Assembly (NCBI GenBank): GCA_030068145.1
Contig: JAPJBO010000441.1
Location: 1 to 64,000, forward strand
Source: Diplonema papillatum
Taxonomy: Eukaryota; Euglenozoa; Diplonemea; Diplonemida; Diplonemidae
Direction of reading: 5' to 3'
Length of the DNA stretch: 64,000 nucleotides
Shown here: one piece after another, positions 18,194 to 28,961 of the stretch
Position numbering within the stretch: the first letter of the stretch is position 1
Layout: the number at the start of each line of letters is the position of its first letter
Notes under the pieces: generated by a model
Seen by the model: only the letters and a program-made list of their open reading frames with translations
Database searches by the model: none
What the model was told of the DNA's origin: nothing
Translations under genes and position numbers: made by a program

Positions 18194-20704
18194 ATGCCCA
18201 AGTCGAATGGCGTGGCGTACTTGAAAGAGAAGCAGGTCCCCGCGGTCGTGAACCGCGCCCTCGAAGTCGTGTTCGAGTACGAACCGTCGAACGTGCGGTC
18301 GTTTTTGGCGGCGTACTTCGCGTGCCCGGACCAGACGAGCAATCCGCCGGACAAGATAGCCGCGGACAAACGCAACCCCGTCCGTTATGCCCACCGCGTC
18401 GGCATCCACTCCGCCATTGACACCGCCGTGCAGGAAGTTCTCGAGCTGAAGCCGGCGAGCGTCGAACTCGCGCTGTCCGAGCACTTCAGCAGGGACTTCC
18501 ACCGCATCAAGGCGCGGCAGCCGCCGAAGAACAAAAAAGCAGCGTCCCGCCGCTGGCGGTACAAAAAGCCCGCCCGCAGGCCCGAAGACTCAGTGAATGG
18601 GGCCAAGGACGAAGCGCTGGAATCCGCGTGGTACGACAGCGTCGCCACCAAGGAGCCGGCAGCCACCGACACCATCGACGTGGTTCTGGACATCATCACG
18701 CAGAGCCCGGTGCCCCTGGCCACCTGCGCGGGGGATGTCACCGCGGAATGGGTGGCCCAGATTCTGCGTGATGCTGGCGAGGAGATAGGGAAGATCGCTG
18801 TCGCACCCACCCCCGCAGACGCGGCGGCGGGGGTGCCGGCGTCTCCCGCCTCGCGGAAGGTCATCTCGAAGAACCCGAGCTTCAGCTTCTCCCCGCACCG
18901 GCGTAATAGCATGCCCGGTGGGGGGCTGGCCCACGAAGAGCTGTTCTACCGGCGCCCGTCATCGTTCAGTCCCCAGGGGCTGCAGGCCCTCACGCGGAAG
19001 TTCACGGGCTCGCCCCTGCGGGGCGGCGCCGTGTCGCCGCCTGCCGGCCTCATCGCGTACCCCTCCGTCAACCTGGAAGTCGAGCCTCTCGCGGAGCAAG
19101 GTGCGCAGAGCACGACGCTCTCCATCAGCATGGAGATCAACCCCAAGAACGGCGGCGCCAAGGTGACCCGGAGCTTCATCCTCAAGCTCTGCGGCTCCGA
19201 CGAGGGGTGGTCCGGCAGCGCAACGGTCGCGGCCCGCGAAATGGGGTTCTACAAGGACGTGGCTCCCATCCTCATGAAGTCGTCGTTCCTGGTCCCGAAG
19301 CTGTACTGGGCGGGGTGCTCGTCCGCGTGGGGCAACCTGCTGCTGGAGGACGTCTCCGTCGGCAACACGCGCGGCTCCACCTGCGACGACTGGGAGCTGA
19401 TCCTGGGCGCGGTCGGCGCCTTGCACAGCATCTTCTACAAGCTCGACCCGCACAAAGTGCCCCGGTGGCGGCCGAACTATTCTCTATCAGACGACCTGCT
19501 CGTCGAATCCGGGGGAAAGCACGCTGTGTGGCACTTCGGTCCGTTCGCCGGTGCGCCGTCGTGGCAAGGCCCGATGACGAAGGAAAGCATCGGAGTGTAT
19601 AGAATCGGGTTGATGCGGCTTATCCGGTGGGGAAAACTCGACGCTGCCTGCCTCCCCGCGTTCGACAAGCTCTTCGACGAGCTCCCCAACCTCTGCGCGA
19701 AGGTCAGCCGTACAAAAACGGTCTGCCGCGGGGACTGCCACCTGTGGAACGCGTTCATCCGCGGGGAAAAGCAGGTCATCTTCTACGACTTCGCCGAGTG
19801 GTCGGACACGCACCCCGCCGGAGAAGTCGCGTACTCCTGGTATTCGACGTGGCTGGCCGACAAGCCGCCGCGGGAGCCCGCGGAGGTCATCGATACGTAC
19901 TACAAAGCGGTCGAAACGGACGCGCCGTTCTCCAAGGAGCAGTTCACGTACGACTTCAGGGTGGCCGCGGTCTTCACGATCCGGCTGCACTTGGAGTATA
20001 TCATGGAGCAGTGGATGGACCTGTGGGACGTCGAAGACCCGGCGGATATCTCGCAGGACGCCGATTTCACGCGGTTCTTCAAGGAAGTCGCAAACCCGCA
20101 CCTGCCGGAGCATTTGAAGCTGCTCGCAGTCGCCGGCGAGCCGTTGTACCTCACGCAGATGGCGGCGGCGGGGCATTGGTGGTCGTTCGGCACGCAGGCG
20201 GCCGCCGTCGCCTCTTTGAAGTCCAACGCGTTCGGCGATCTCCCGCCGGACGAGGACATCCCGCTCGCGCAGGGCAGGTGGGTCGGCGCGGTCGTGATCG
20301 AGGCCACGACGCTGTCGTCGTTCTACGCCTCCGGTGACCTGATGTGGTACGAGGCCATCGACCCCCTGTTCGCGTCGTCCTTCTCCCTTTCCAGCTCCAG
20401 CTTCTGCTCCGCAACCGACGAGCGGCAGGAAGCCACCCAACGGCAGCTGGAGTGGACCCCTTGCTCCAACGACTTCAGCCGGAAGCTGACCCTCGCCGAG
20501 TGGGAGATCACCGACGTCCAGCGCGCCGGGAGGAGGAGAGGCTCGTGCGAGCACAAAGTGTTCAAGCCGGTGCCCTGCTCCGTCTGGGGCCTGCTGCGGC
20601 ACCAGATCGGCGAACCTGCCGACGGAGACGTGTGGGACCGTCCGCTCACCTTCTACGAGGATTTGCACAAAGTCTGTGCCATGCCCCTCGTCTTCAACAG
20701 CTGA
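18194..20704 (+). CDS. Gene B: APH/CHK-fold kinase-like protein with N-terminal helical repeats
   Basis: 836 residues, single exon, ATG preceded directly by an in-frame TGA. Two or three N-terminal motifs of the form (I/V)NxALxxVxxxxPxxVxxFLAxYF lie near residues 16-45, 75-105 and 157-190 and look like small helical pairs. A basic linker follows. Residues about 300-610 carry phosphotransferase marks: FILKL with Lys331 (ATP lysine), AAREMGFY with Glu349, LLLEDVS (hinge), VCRGDCHLWN with Asp514 and Asn519 (the usual HGD is RGD here), and YDFAEW with Asp532. This fits the aminoglycoside/choline-kinase-like superfamily, nearest to CHK/EcKL types. Small-molecule phosphorylation is the likely role; the substrate is unknown. 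The last about 130 residues match no domain I know and are the part duplicated downstream. The His-to-Arg change leaves activity open. Confidence 0.85.
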   Translation: MPKSNGVAYLKEKQVPAVVNRALEVVFEYEPSNVRSFLAAYFACPDQTSNPPDKIAADKRNPVRYAHRVGIHSAIDTAVQEVLELKPASVELALSEHFSRDFHRIKARQPPKNKKAASRRWRYKKPARRPEDSVNGAKDEALESAWYDSVATKEPAATDTIDVVLDIITQSPVPLATCAGDVTAEWVAQILRDAGEEIGKIAVAPTPADAAAGVPASPASRKVISKNPSFSFSPHRRNSMPGGGLAHEELFYRRPSSFSPQGLQALTRKFTGSPLRGGAVSPPAGLIAYPSVNLEVEPLAEQGAQSTTLSISMEINPKNGGAKVTRSFILKLCGSDEGWSGSATVAAREMGFYKDVAPILMKSSFLVPKLYWAGCSSAWGNLLLEDVSVGNTRGSTCDDWELILGAVGALHSIFYKLDPHKVPRWRPNYSLSDDLLVESGGKHAVWHFGPFAGAPSWQGPMTKESIGVYRIGLMRLIRWGKLDAACLPAFDKLFDELPNLCAKVSRTKTVCRGDCHLWNAFIRGEKQVIFYDFAEWSDTHPAGEVAYSWYSTWLADKPPREPAEVIDTYYKAVETDAPFSKEQFTYDFRVAAVFTIRLHLEYIMEQWMDLWDVEDPADISQDADFTRFFKEVANPHLPEHLKLLAVAGEPLYLTQMAAAGHWWSFGTQAAAVASLKSNAFGDLPPDEDIPLAQGRWVGAVVIEATTLSSFYASGDLMWYEAIDPLFASSFSLSSSSFCSATDERQEATQRQLEWTPCSNDFSRKLTLAEWEITDVQRAGRRRGSCEHKVFKPVPCSVWGLLRHQIGEPADGDVWDRPLTFYEDLHKVCAMPLVFNS

Positions 20705-20825
20705 CGCGCCCACAACGGACAGTTTGGGACCAAGCGAGCCTGTGTATTTTAGCGGTGATGACCTCAGGGTCGAAATCCCCGAGTATTCAGATGGAGTAGT
20801 GTCACACGGTGGCCGTTTTGTCGTA

Positions 20826-21143
20826 AAAAGCCTATTGCAGTGGGCGCCGTCCTCCTGCGACTTCAGCTGGCAGCTGACCCTCGCCGAGTGGGAGATCCAG
20901 TGCGCCGGGAGGAGGAGGGGCTCGTGCGAGCACAAAGTGTTCAAGCCGGTGCCCTGCTCCGTCTGGGGCCTGCTGCGGTACCAGATCGGCGAACCTGCCG
21001 ACGGAGACGTGTGGGACCGTCTACTCTCACCTTCTTCGAGGATTTGCACAAAATCTGTGCCATGCCCCTCGTCTTCGCTGACGCGCCCACAACGGACAGC
21101 TTGGAATAGCAAGTGCGCATGTGTATTTCTGCGGTGATGACCT
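20826..21143 (+). pseudogene. Damaged copy 1 of the gene B 3' end
   Basis: Repeats gene B from about 20437 through the post-stop sequence (ACGCGCCCACAACGGACAG). GAGATCCAGTGCGCC has lost 9 bp relative to the gene, and an indel near 21020 breaks the frame. It lies directly after the gene. Confidence 0.9.
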
Positions 21144-21194
21144 CTCCGGAGCAATTGGGAGGAGTATCCATCCACATACGACACGTCTGGATAT

Positions 21195-21305
21195 TAGTAC
21201 AACCACATCCATCTATGTACTACCACATGCTAGTCCCTACTAGTACAACCACATCCATCTATGTACTACCACATGCCGTACAACCACATCCATCTAAGTA
21301 CTACC
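21195..21305 (+). repeat. Short tandem array, about 40-50 bp unit, three copies
   Basis: GTACAACCACATCCATCTA followed by TGTACTACCACATGC occurs three times with spacer differences. It sits between damaged copies 1 and 2 of the gene B tail. Confidence 0.85.
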
Positions 21306-21590
21306 CAAAACCGAAAGCTTACCCTCAGCGAACGAGAGATCACTGACGTCCAGCGCACCGGGAGGAAGATGGGCGCGCGTGCGCGGAGAGTTTTCAAGCA
21401 GGACGGTTTGGGCCTGCTTCGGCACAAAATCGCACACCTTCAAAGAAGATTCTGACGGTAGCTTGGGGCTGGCACACAACGTTCTGCTGTGCAAAAGCTT
21501 TGTGCGACTGCGCTGCACTCCTGCGACACCAGCCGGAAGCTTACACTTTCGAGGATGGAGAGATTATTGTCGGCGCCCATCGCATCGGGA
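21306..21590 (+). pseudogene. Damaged copies 2 and 3 of the gene B 3' end
   Basis: CGAAAGCTTACCCTCAGCGA, GACGTCCAGCGCACCGGGAG and GGCCTGCTTCGGCACAAAAT align with gene B at 20482-20610 with many substitutions. A shorter echo (CAGCCGGAAGCTTACACTTT) begins near 21531. Divergence increases with distance from the gene. Confidence 0.75.
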
Positions 21591-22744
21591 TCAGGGGATT
21601 AGCTTCTAACCACATTTGGACTGTCGGTCCAAATTTGGAAAGGCCGCCGCGAAAAATAGAAAAAAAATGGCACTGCACCACCACCCAGGCCCCCGGCAGA
21701 GGTAGCCAATGTGCAATTCGAGGGTCTCTCAGGGACCAGCCTTGTCGTGAAGATACGTCGCGTCGCGCTGTATTGAGTCCTTTCCTGGGCTGCAGGTCTT
21801 TTCGAAGAATTCGGCGAACACAATGTATTGAATGGGGTGTGAGGCAGCTTCTGTTCGCACCGTGCCTTCGCGACAGGTGGTGAGGAGGGGGCAAGCTAGC
21901 TTGAGTGTAACATACCGATTTTTCCCGGCTCGCTACGCGAGCCAGGAAAATTTGCTTATTTGCATTTGCAGAACACTGGGTGGAGTGGGAGATGACCACT
22001 AAATTAGAGGGCCACACATGATACACCCATTAATTAGAGTGCAGTGTGTAACTCCATTCTTATACTTTACTGAAAGACAAGGTGCCGCGGTGCCGGGTAT
22101 TCCGGTCGGCAGTCCTGCTGTTGCTTACCACCGCGACACTGGGGTTGAGGCCGGAGAGGAGGAGACGTGCAACACCGGCCCCCTAAGTGCTGAAACCGCT
22201 GAAAAAAAAAACAGTGGAAACACAAAAAGCCGTTAGCGGTCCAAATGTGGAAAATGGACCGGAGACCAAGCTAGTGCCCTGATCGGGATAAAGCAGAAAA
22301 AAAAAATCCATTTGTTCGCCCCGTCTTTCTCGTCGTCGCCGCCGGGCTTCTGCTCGGTCAGCGGCGTTGGAGGACGCGGCCTTCGTCCCGTCCTCAGCAG
22401 TGATCGCCGCAACTCCGCAAAGGGGTGGGCCTGCAGTACTCGGGAGTGCTCTTGCGAACATGAACCTGGGGTTCACAGGGAAGAAGTGGTTGGTAAGCTA
22501 TTCAAACTGAACCGGCAGCAGTAGGCGAGTTGCTGCGACGTGTAGTCTATTGTGCGAGCCACCAAAAAGGATGAAGCAAGATCACATCGAAACTGGCACG
22601 TTCCCCGTGCACGATGGAGCCCAGCCTCAGAAGCTTCAGCTCCACGTGGGATTAATTTAAAAAACGGGGTCCACACCACACTTTTCGGGATTTCCACGCG
22701 TTTTGGTCGCAGCACACCCGCTTTTTTAGTGACTCGGGCCCACT
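21591..22744. other. Intergenic repeat-rich stretch
   Basis: Includes a block at 22390-22525 shared with 51478-51625, and 21870-21955 (GCTCGCTACGCGAGCC hairpin region) shared with 62040-62165. No gene called. Confidence 0.5.
22390..22525 (+). repeat. Dispersed repeat shared with 51478-51625
   Basis: GTGATCGCCGCAACTCCGCA, GTACTCGGGAGTGCTCTTGC and GGGAAGAAGTGGTTGGTAAG occur in the same order in both places, with a short insertion in the 51-kb copy. Confidence 0.8.
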
Positions 22745-23030
22745 GGTATCCTTTTTTTACATAAGCGCCAGCTTGAAAGGAAATGCTCGACGATGCTGCC
22801 CGACAAAGAACAGAAGGGATCCAAGTGCTGTAACTACCGAACCACGTCTTGAACGGACGTGAGGTCATGCGGGTCTACCCCTACACGACAAATCACACAA
22901 ACACAACAGGTCAAAAGTCCTGATGGTGTATGCGAAGAACAAATCAGATTGTGTTTGTATTGTATTTGCCCCTTACCTCTATATTTCCCCCCGTCCATTC
23001 GGAGTCGAAGCAGCTACGTCGAGTATTTTT
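22745..23030 (+). repeat. Dispersed family B copy
   Basis: Runs from ACATAAGCGCCAGCTTGAAA through CATTCGGAGTCGAAGCAGCT. The nearest relative is 48690-48985. Another is at 34625-34905 and a partial at 15285-15485. Confidence 0.85.
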
Positions 23031-24429
23031 TAACGGACATTATGAACCCCTTTTTGTCCTGAGGGCTCTTTTTGGCCCGAATATTTTCCCGAGGGCCCCC
23101 CCGCCTTGTTGTCCCCGCTCACCGTGCATCGGGAGGGACAAAAAGTGAATTCCGGTAATAAACTGTTTATCTCCCAGCTTCGAGAAACTGGACTCCACCA
23201 TGGGCGAAATCCCGGGAACAAAAGGACCCGATCGGCGCAAGGTCACCCGGAGACTATAAAATCCCGGAATCTCAAGCGAAGTTCCAGCCTCTCACTCTAT
23301 GAAGCGGTCTATAAGAAAACGGAAACCCAAAAAGAAATACTCTGACTTACCCCTGATCAAGCATCGGTCGGCATATTCGCTCTGTCTGATGGCGGCGCGT
23401 CTTTACCTCGGAGACGGAGCAAGGGGCCATTCCCCGCCCGCTTCGGAGGAGACTACAGAAAGACAGAGCAAGACTACAGAAAGACAAAGCAAGACTACAG
23501 AAAGACAAAGTACTTGCGCTGCAGCAATCTTTGGTGGCAGAGAACCTGTCATGACCAAAATGCCAAAACTCGGACCCAAAGCTTGGTCCCAAATATTGAA
23601 CCCAAACTTTGGAGCAGGGGTCTCCCCACACCTGACAAGGCGTGGCGTGTCGTAGTAGGGCCTCAAACCAGCAGCTGCCTGACAAACCAGAGTCACACTG
23701 CTGTCCTGTCAGGCTGAAAGGCCCGAAACAAGTGCAGATGGGACCGATGCGAACATCATGTGTAGGTTTCCATCCATCGCAATTGTCAGCCACCGGGCTA
23801 AATATACGGATTTCTGGTGGGAAACCCACGTTAATCACCTTCTCTGACCGAAAATTGAGTCTGGATCCCGTCCTTGCATTCCCTCTTCCGCCTCGCAATA
23901 TCTGAGATCACGTCGAGGCTTGAACCAAACCCGGCTTCTTGTAAAAGCCGAATCCGTCTCAAGAAAGAAAGAAAGAAAGAAAAAGAAAAGGCCACAGGAA
24001 AGAAACCCTCTCCGATCATTTCGTCGTTTCCTTCCCTTCCGACCCCCCCCTCTCTCTCTCTCTCCTCGTCCAACCTCAGTTGTGTCTTCGATTTTTAGTC
24101 ACCGACTTCCCGTGCAGAAGCCGGCTTGGGGACTTGATCATTTCCTCATTACTGTCGGGCACAACACCTTTCCCGGGGGGTTCTTGAGGGCATCACGCGA
24201 GAAAGAAAAGAAGCTCACCAGAGCAAGCAATGCGAGCGCACGCAGAGATTATCTGCTGAAGGCCATTTTATCCAGGGGATTAGCTTCCCTGGTGCAGATT
24301 AGAACCAAGGTCCAAATCTGCAAACCGCTGGGCCGCAATTTCTTTTGAAAACGTGGGAGGCCCGAGATCGCATTCCTACCGAACGTGAACTCGGCGTCGG
24401 TCGCAAGCACCCCGTAAGGGTCAAGACGC
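23031..24429. other. Intergenic stretch with simple repeats
   Basis: Three tandem 22-bp units (GACTACAGAAAGACA core) at 23449-23514, a (GAAA)n tract at 23957-23992 and (CT)n at 24049-24063. A family C tail lies at 23240-23290. No gene called. Confidence 0.5.
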
Positions 24430-24620
24430 ATAGGAAATGAGAGTGCGCTCTAAACCAAGTCGGATAGTCGGCAGTATGCAACAAAGACACACGCACTACC
24501 ACACGTACTGCCACCTCCGCAGATACGATACGCACACTCGTTTCCTGCTAAATACCTTGAAGGAACCCAAATGGTCACCCGACCCCGGATCTCTAAACGA
24601 ACTTACTCTCTAAAATAAAA
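24430..24620 (+). repeat. Dispersed family C copy
   Basis: GGATAGTCGGCAGTATGCAA, CGCAGATACGATACGCACAC and GAACTTACTCTCTAAAAT match the family with moderate divergence. Confidence 0.75.
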
Positions 24621-24763
24621 TTGTCGTAGGAGTCCGGGCAGATGTGGGCGGCTGGGAAGGCTCCGGCGCAGGCAGCCGTGCAGGGCCGGACCGAGTTGGC
24701 TGGGAGCAGGATCAAGGCTGAACTGGAGGGCGGGCGCATGCTGCCTTCCCTGTGCATGAGTGT

Positions 24764-25085
24764 AGCGGCTATTCTGACCACGTTGTGGGAACGTTGTGGG
24801 CGCAGTACTGTGGCTGGTCGTTGTCGTCACAGCCGCACACTCTACAGCCATAGTATACCACCAGGCACCAGCCCCCCCAGCAGCCCGCATCCTGAAACCG
24901 TCCAGAGTGTCGGCTGAGTCTGAGTGTTGTGGCTATCCTGACCACATTGTGGGAACGTTGTGGGCGCACAGTACTGTGGCTGGTCGTTGTCGTCACAGCC
25001 GCACACTATACAGCCATAGTATACCACCAGGCACCAGCCCCCCCAGCAGCCCGCATCCTGAAACCGTCCAGAGAGTCGGCTGAAC
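24764..25085 (+). repeat. Tandem pair, about 163-bp unit
   Basis: Two copies from the GTTGTGGGAACGTTGTGGGC phrase through CATCCTGAAACCGTCCAGAG, differing at few sites. Confidence 0.9.
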
Positions 25086-26040
25086 CCCCCGTCACCGACA
25101 CCACCCCCGCCTTCACTTCTTGCCGTGCGTCAGCACTATGAGCAAGGGCCCTTGGGCATGCCAGAATCGGCCAAGCCAAGTCGGCCACGCAGGCCACCTT
25201 CCAACTAGACGGACTGGCAAGCACTTTGTAGAGCAGCAGGGAAAACCGTGGGTTAAGCCGGAAGACAACAGAAATACGCTGTCTGAGAAGAAGGAACCCG
25301 GCAAAGCGTGCAACGTGGATGAGAAGTGAAACGCGGGGTATCAATTTACGCCGCGTATCAAAATGGTGCCCCCCACATACTGAGCAGAGGATAAAGAGGT
25401 GAGACGTGGGGTGCACTTTGCTTTACAATTCAAATTGACGTCACCCAACATCTCCAGCTGGCCTAGCCATGCCGGACTCATCAGGCTGCGCAGTCGTGAA
25501 CGCCAGGTGAGCTGAAAGGCTCGTCGAGAGGCGGTCCTTTACTCTATCAAAGGGCAGCGCTCTGTCAAAGAGAGCAACACTCATCAGGGGGCGGGTTTCC
25601 ATCAGAGAGCAATCCTCTCTATCGGTTTGGGTTAGAATGCAAAGAATCTGTGGCGATAATCTGCATCGCCGGCGTCGCGGGGTTCTCTTCGCACGTGATG
25701 TGTCATGCCTTCGCCGGCTCGTCTTCCATCGTCGCGGTCAGGCGCGCGCTTTCCATCAGAGAGCAGTCCTCTCCCTACGAGAGCGGCACTGTATCACAGG
25801 GCAGTGGCCCACACATCCTGACCAACCTAGTGTCGAATGGACCCCCGCCACCTGCACCCAGCGACGCCACCAGGTCACTCGACGAGAACCGTCCGGAGTT
25901 TCGAGTTTGCGTCCACTCTGATACTAACATTATGCTTGCTTCCTTTCATGATGAAAGGCCGTCCGCACCGGGGCGTATCGTGCGGCCGTCCTCGACATTG
26001 GTACCGTATGCCGTTTTAGAAAAAAAGAAAAACGCCGTCA
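25086..26040. other. Intergenic stretch
   Basis: No supportable gene. The segment near 25632-25670 resembles, inverted, the sequence around 8360-8395 (GAATGC...TCTGTGGCGATAAT versus its complement). Confidence 0.35.
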
Positions 26041-27430
26041 CAGTGTGCAGGTACGGTGCATGTAAATAGAGATTTTGCCCAAAGACATTTTTTTTTGTCG
26101 TATAAGATCGAAGATCTTAGAAGATTAATACTATTCCGACGAGAACTAACACTTGTACAAAGGTTATTACCCCGTCGCTCCCGAGAAAAACACCGTATTT
26201 TTACCCCTCGCTTGCCCACCCACCCTTGCCCATTTCTTCTTCAAAGTCCAGTGTCCTGAGGCGTCACGAAGAAGTTCGTGGCATACACACGAGAATCTCT
26301 GCATGACCTTTCTACGTTTGTTACGCACCATCAATCTGGCATCACGCAGCAGCAAGGACAAGAGCAGCGAGTACGGAGCAGCGAGACGGGCGAGGAGGAG
26401 AGTATTAGTCGTATAAGATCGAAGATCTTAGAAGATTAATACTATTCCGACGAGAACTAACACTTGTACAAAGGTTATTACCCCGTCGCTCCCGAGAAAA
26501 ACACCGTATTTTTACCCCTCGCTTGCCCACCCACCCTTGCCCATTTCTTCTTCAAAGTCCAGTGTCCTGAGGCGTCACGAAGAAGTTCGTGGCATACACA
26601 CGAGAATCTCTGCATGACCTTTCTACGTTTGTTACGCACCATCAATCTGGCATCACGCAGCAGCAAGGACAAGAGCAGCGAGTACGGAGCAGCGAGACGG
26701 GCGAGGAGGAGAGTATTATTGCACTTTTTTTTGCATCTTTTTTGCACCAGGCTACAGTGAAGGTAACAGGAAGTTTTGGGCTTTCAGTCCACGGATGTAT
26801 GACGGCAGGAACGCAAGCAGACGCAACATGCTCTGTGGCTCGGTTCGATGGCTTCGTTAGATGAAGAAGTGGTCAGAGATGTTTCGTGACCAAGCTACGA
26901 AGCCTCTTGCATTGGCTCTCTCCCCTACAACTGTTGCACAGTGCGTTGCTCAGGGTAGTCGAAGGCCTGACAAACTTCCGCTTGTGGTGATGGTGATGAT
27001 CTTAGCGGCAGCGCTGGTACAACCTCCTTAGCACAACCGACAGAAAGCGAAAGCGCGAAGAGTCCGATATTCCTCTGTCCCGAAATCTTTCACCCTCCCA
27101 ACGCGGTACACCGCAACTCCATGGCACGGCATGAAGCAAGGGTTTGAATCTTCTTCGGCACACATAGTGCAATCAAGTGGTCGAGTTTGGTTCGCCTTTT
27201 TCATTCTTTCTGCTCTCGTTAGTGCACGGAAGTCTTGAGGGCAGAACGTGGCCAGTCAAAACAAGCCAAAGGACGAAGTTCTGGGTGTAGCCTACGAACC
27301 AAAAACGGGTGCAAAAAACAGGCTGAAAAAGTGCAAAAAAAAAGCGTGAATAGGATCTTGGATTTTGCCCAAAAAGAGCGTAAATAGGGCCACACGTGCG
27401 TCACAGGCAACTGACTACGCGTTTATCGCC
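26041..27430 (+). repeat. Large dispersed repeat, second copy at 61795-62680
   Basis: Collinear blocks with the 61.8-62.7 kb region: GTAAATAGAGATTTTGCCCA, GATGATCTTAGCGGCAG, GCGAAAGCGCGAAGAGTCCG and AGAGCGTAAATAGGGCCACA. The copies differ by indels; the main one is the 622-bp insert described next. Confidence 0.85.
26097..26718 (+). repeat. Perfect 311-bp tandem duplication, absent from the paralogous site
   Basis: Units at 26097-26407 and 26408-26718 appear identical. The paralogous sequence near 61825 runs from the T-run straight into TTGCAC without this segment. Each unit contains the palindromic GATCGAAGATC region and one ORF of about 80 codons with no known domain. Confidence 0.95.
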
Positions 27431-27786
27431 GGAAACACAAAAAAAGCAAAAAATAAAAAAAGCAACAAAATGACAACGGCACCCGGCGGAAAGGGGGCAG
27501 CTGCGGACATGTTCCCCATTGTTTCCTTTTTCTGTGCAATGCAACCCAACGCACCTTCCGTCGAGCTGCGCCAGCCGTCTTGTTCCATGCCCGTTCGCCC
27601 CTTCTCCCCCTAGTCCGTATAAGACCCCATACCGCCTGCATAAACCCCTGGTGGGCATCCCTCGTGGAAACTTCCCCTGGTAGACGACCCAGGACCTCCC
27701 TGGTAGGCCCCGCTGGTGGGCTTCTCTGATAAGCCTTCCCCCCCCCAAGTACCTGTAGCTGTACTTACCTATACCGGTGTAGTCGT

Positions 27787-28206
27787 CAGTGTTCGCGCTA
27801 AGGAAAAAAGCGGCTGATTTCAGCCGGAAAGAACATTCTTGAAAAACTGACGGGCTGATAATCAGCCGGCTGATTGTTGGAAGGTTGAGTGCAAAACTTT
27901 TAAATAATCTTCCAAAGCACCAAAAATACAGGAGATCTCCGGATGGCCGACTTTGTGGAGCATCTTGGAAGAAATGGGGAACTGGACGGAAGTGATGACA
28001 ATCGCTGCAGCTGCCCCAGTACCCCTGATTGCTGCAGTACCCCTGATTGACTGCCGATCATCTTGCTTCACATCTTGCCCGGTCTGATCAAGCTGAATCC
28101 GCTCCATGGGCGGCATAGCCAAAGCTTACACCTGTTGAATAGCGGCTGATTTTGTGCGAGTCTGCCGGTACATCAGCCGACAAGCCGGCTGACCGCGCGC
28201 GCACTG
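27787..28206. mobile_element. hAT-like miniature element, copy 1
   Basis: Begins CAGTGTTCGCGCTAAGG and ends GCGCGCGCACTG, with the inner palindromic motif CAGCCGGCTGAT. The second copy at 31550-31824 shares both ends and interior (CCGCTCCATGGGCGGCAT). There is no transposase ORF. Flanks TGTAGTCG and TGTAGTGT are only a partial 8-bp match. Confidence 0.8.
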
Positions 28207-28830
28207 TGTAGTGTACCCAAAAAAGGCCGTAGGTACCCACGATTCGTCAAAATCTCACAAGCTGCGACAGTTCGAAAATAATGTGGACTTCTTGTACCCA
28301 CAAGAGTGCCCTGTATTTGTGTCTGCCGTCCACAGCGTTGCAGTGTATCTGTCGGGACGTTGAATTCGGTACCAAAGCGAGGTCTTGACGCTTGAAACGG
28401 TAGTTGTTGGGGGGTCTTTTTGTCGTTGGCCGCTTGCTTCTTACCCGAGACAACAAGCATCTTCCGGACAGCAGGCAAGTGGTTCCAAATCCGCGTGCGC
28501 ACATTCGCAGCAGCGAGCCGTTGATTTCGTGCCGTCGCCACCTCTGGAAGGCGCAGCGTCCGAACACCAGCCCGGTTGCCTTTTTCGGCATAGATGTCTG
28601 TCACAAGGGTTACTAGGGGGTCGAATACAAGAGGTACCTCTTGTATTCGCCGTGCCGATCCTGCAATTCTCCAAAAAAGTGATGAATCCAGCCAGAGTCT
28701 CTCGATGTTGGTCAATTTGAATGGAATGGAATGAATGGTTGAGTCATCATATTTAAGGCGAAAAGAACTGCACTCTAAGCAATAGAAGAAAGTACTGCAA
28801 ACCCGGAACCCGCACTCTTTTACTTTTCTC
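28207..28830. other. Stretch with a 28-bp palindrome
   Basis: A perfect palindrome lies at 28622-28649 (arms CGAATACAAGAGGT about a GGTACC centre). A minus-strand frame open over 28173-28832 starts only at a TTG and has no domain, so it is not called. Confidence 0.6.
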
Positions 28831-28834
28831 AACC

Positions 28835-28910
28835 CCCCGCCATACCCAAGCCTCTACGGTCAACCGGAGACTTTAAAATACCGACCTTCTAATCCACAAA
28901 TAACGCTAGA
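28835..28910 (+). repeat. Dispersed family L copy
   Basis: AAGCCTCTACGGTCAACCGG, then AGACTTTAAAATACCGACCT, ending AATAACGCTA. A matching copy is at 30910-30990. A truncated 47-bp form is inserted at 48208-48254 with a target duplication. Confidence 0.85.
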
Positions 28911-28961
28911 ACTAGCAGGACACTAGACCGATACGGGCTACACGGCAACCCCTGCTAAACA

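Larger units (their letters stand above)
16530..18360 (+). repeat. Large tandem duplication of the gene B upstream region
   Basis: Unit 1 (16530-17881) and unit 2 (17889-18360) share, in order, CCCTGATTATTAGA, GCGCACATGGGTTCACCT, CAGACACTCC, the phrase GGAGGAGTATTGATTAAGCA, and the start of gene B. Unit 1 was enlarged by the 24-bp minisatellite expansion and a 147-bp insertion and lost part of the gene start. Unit 2 keeps a single minisatellite unit and an intact gene. Confidence 0.85.

Noticed and set aside
19487..21184. 565-codon minus-strand ORF opposite gene B
   Set aside because: Antisense shadow of a GC-rich gene; the plus strand has the kinase motifs.
28173..28832. 219-codon minus-strand ORF
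   Set aside because: Only non-ATG start, overlaps a hAT-like element and a palindrome, no domain, no splice support.
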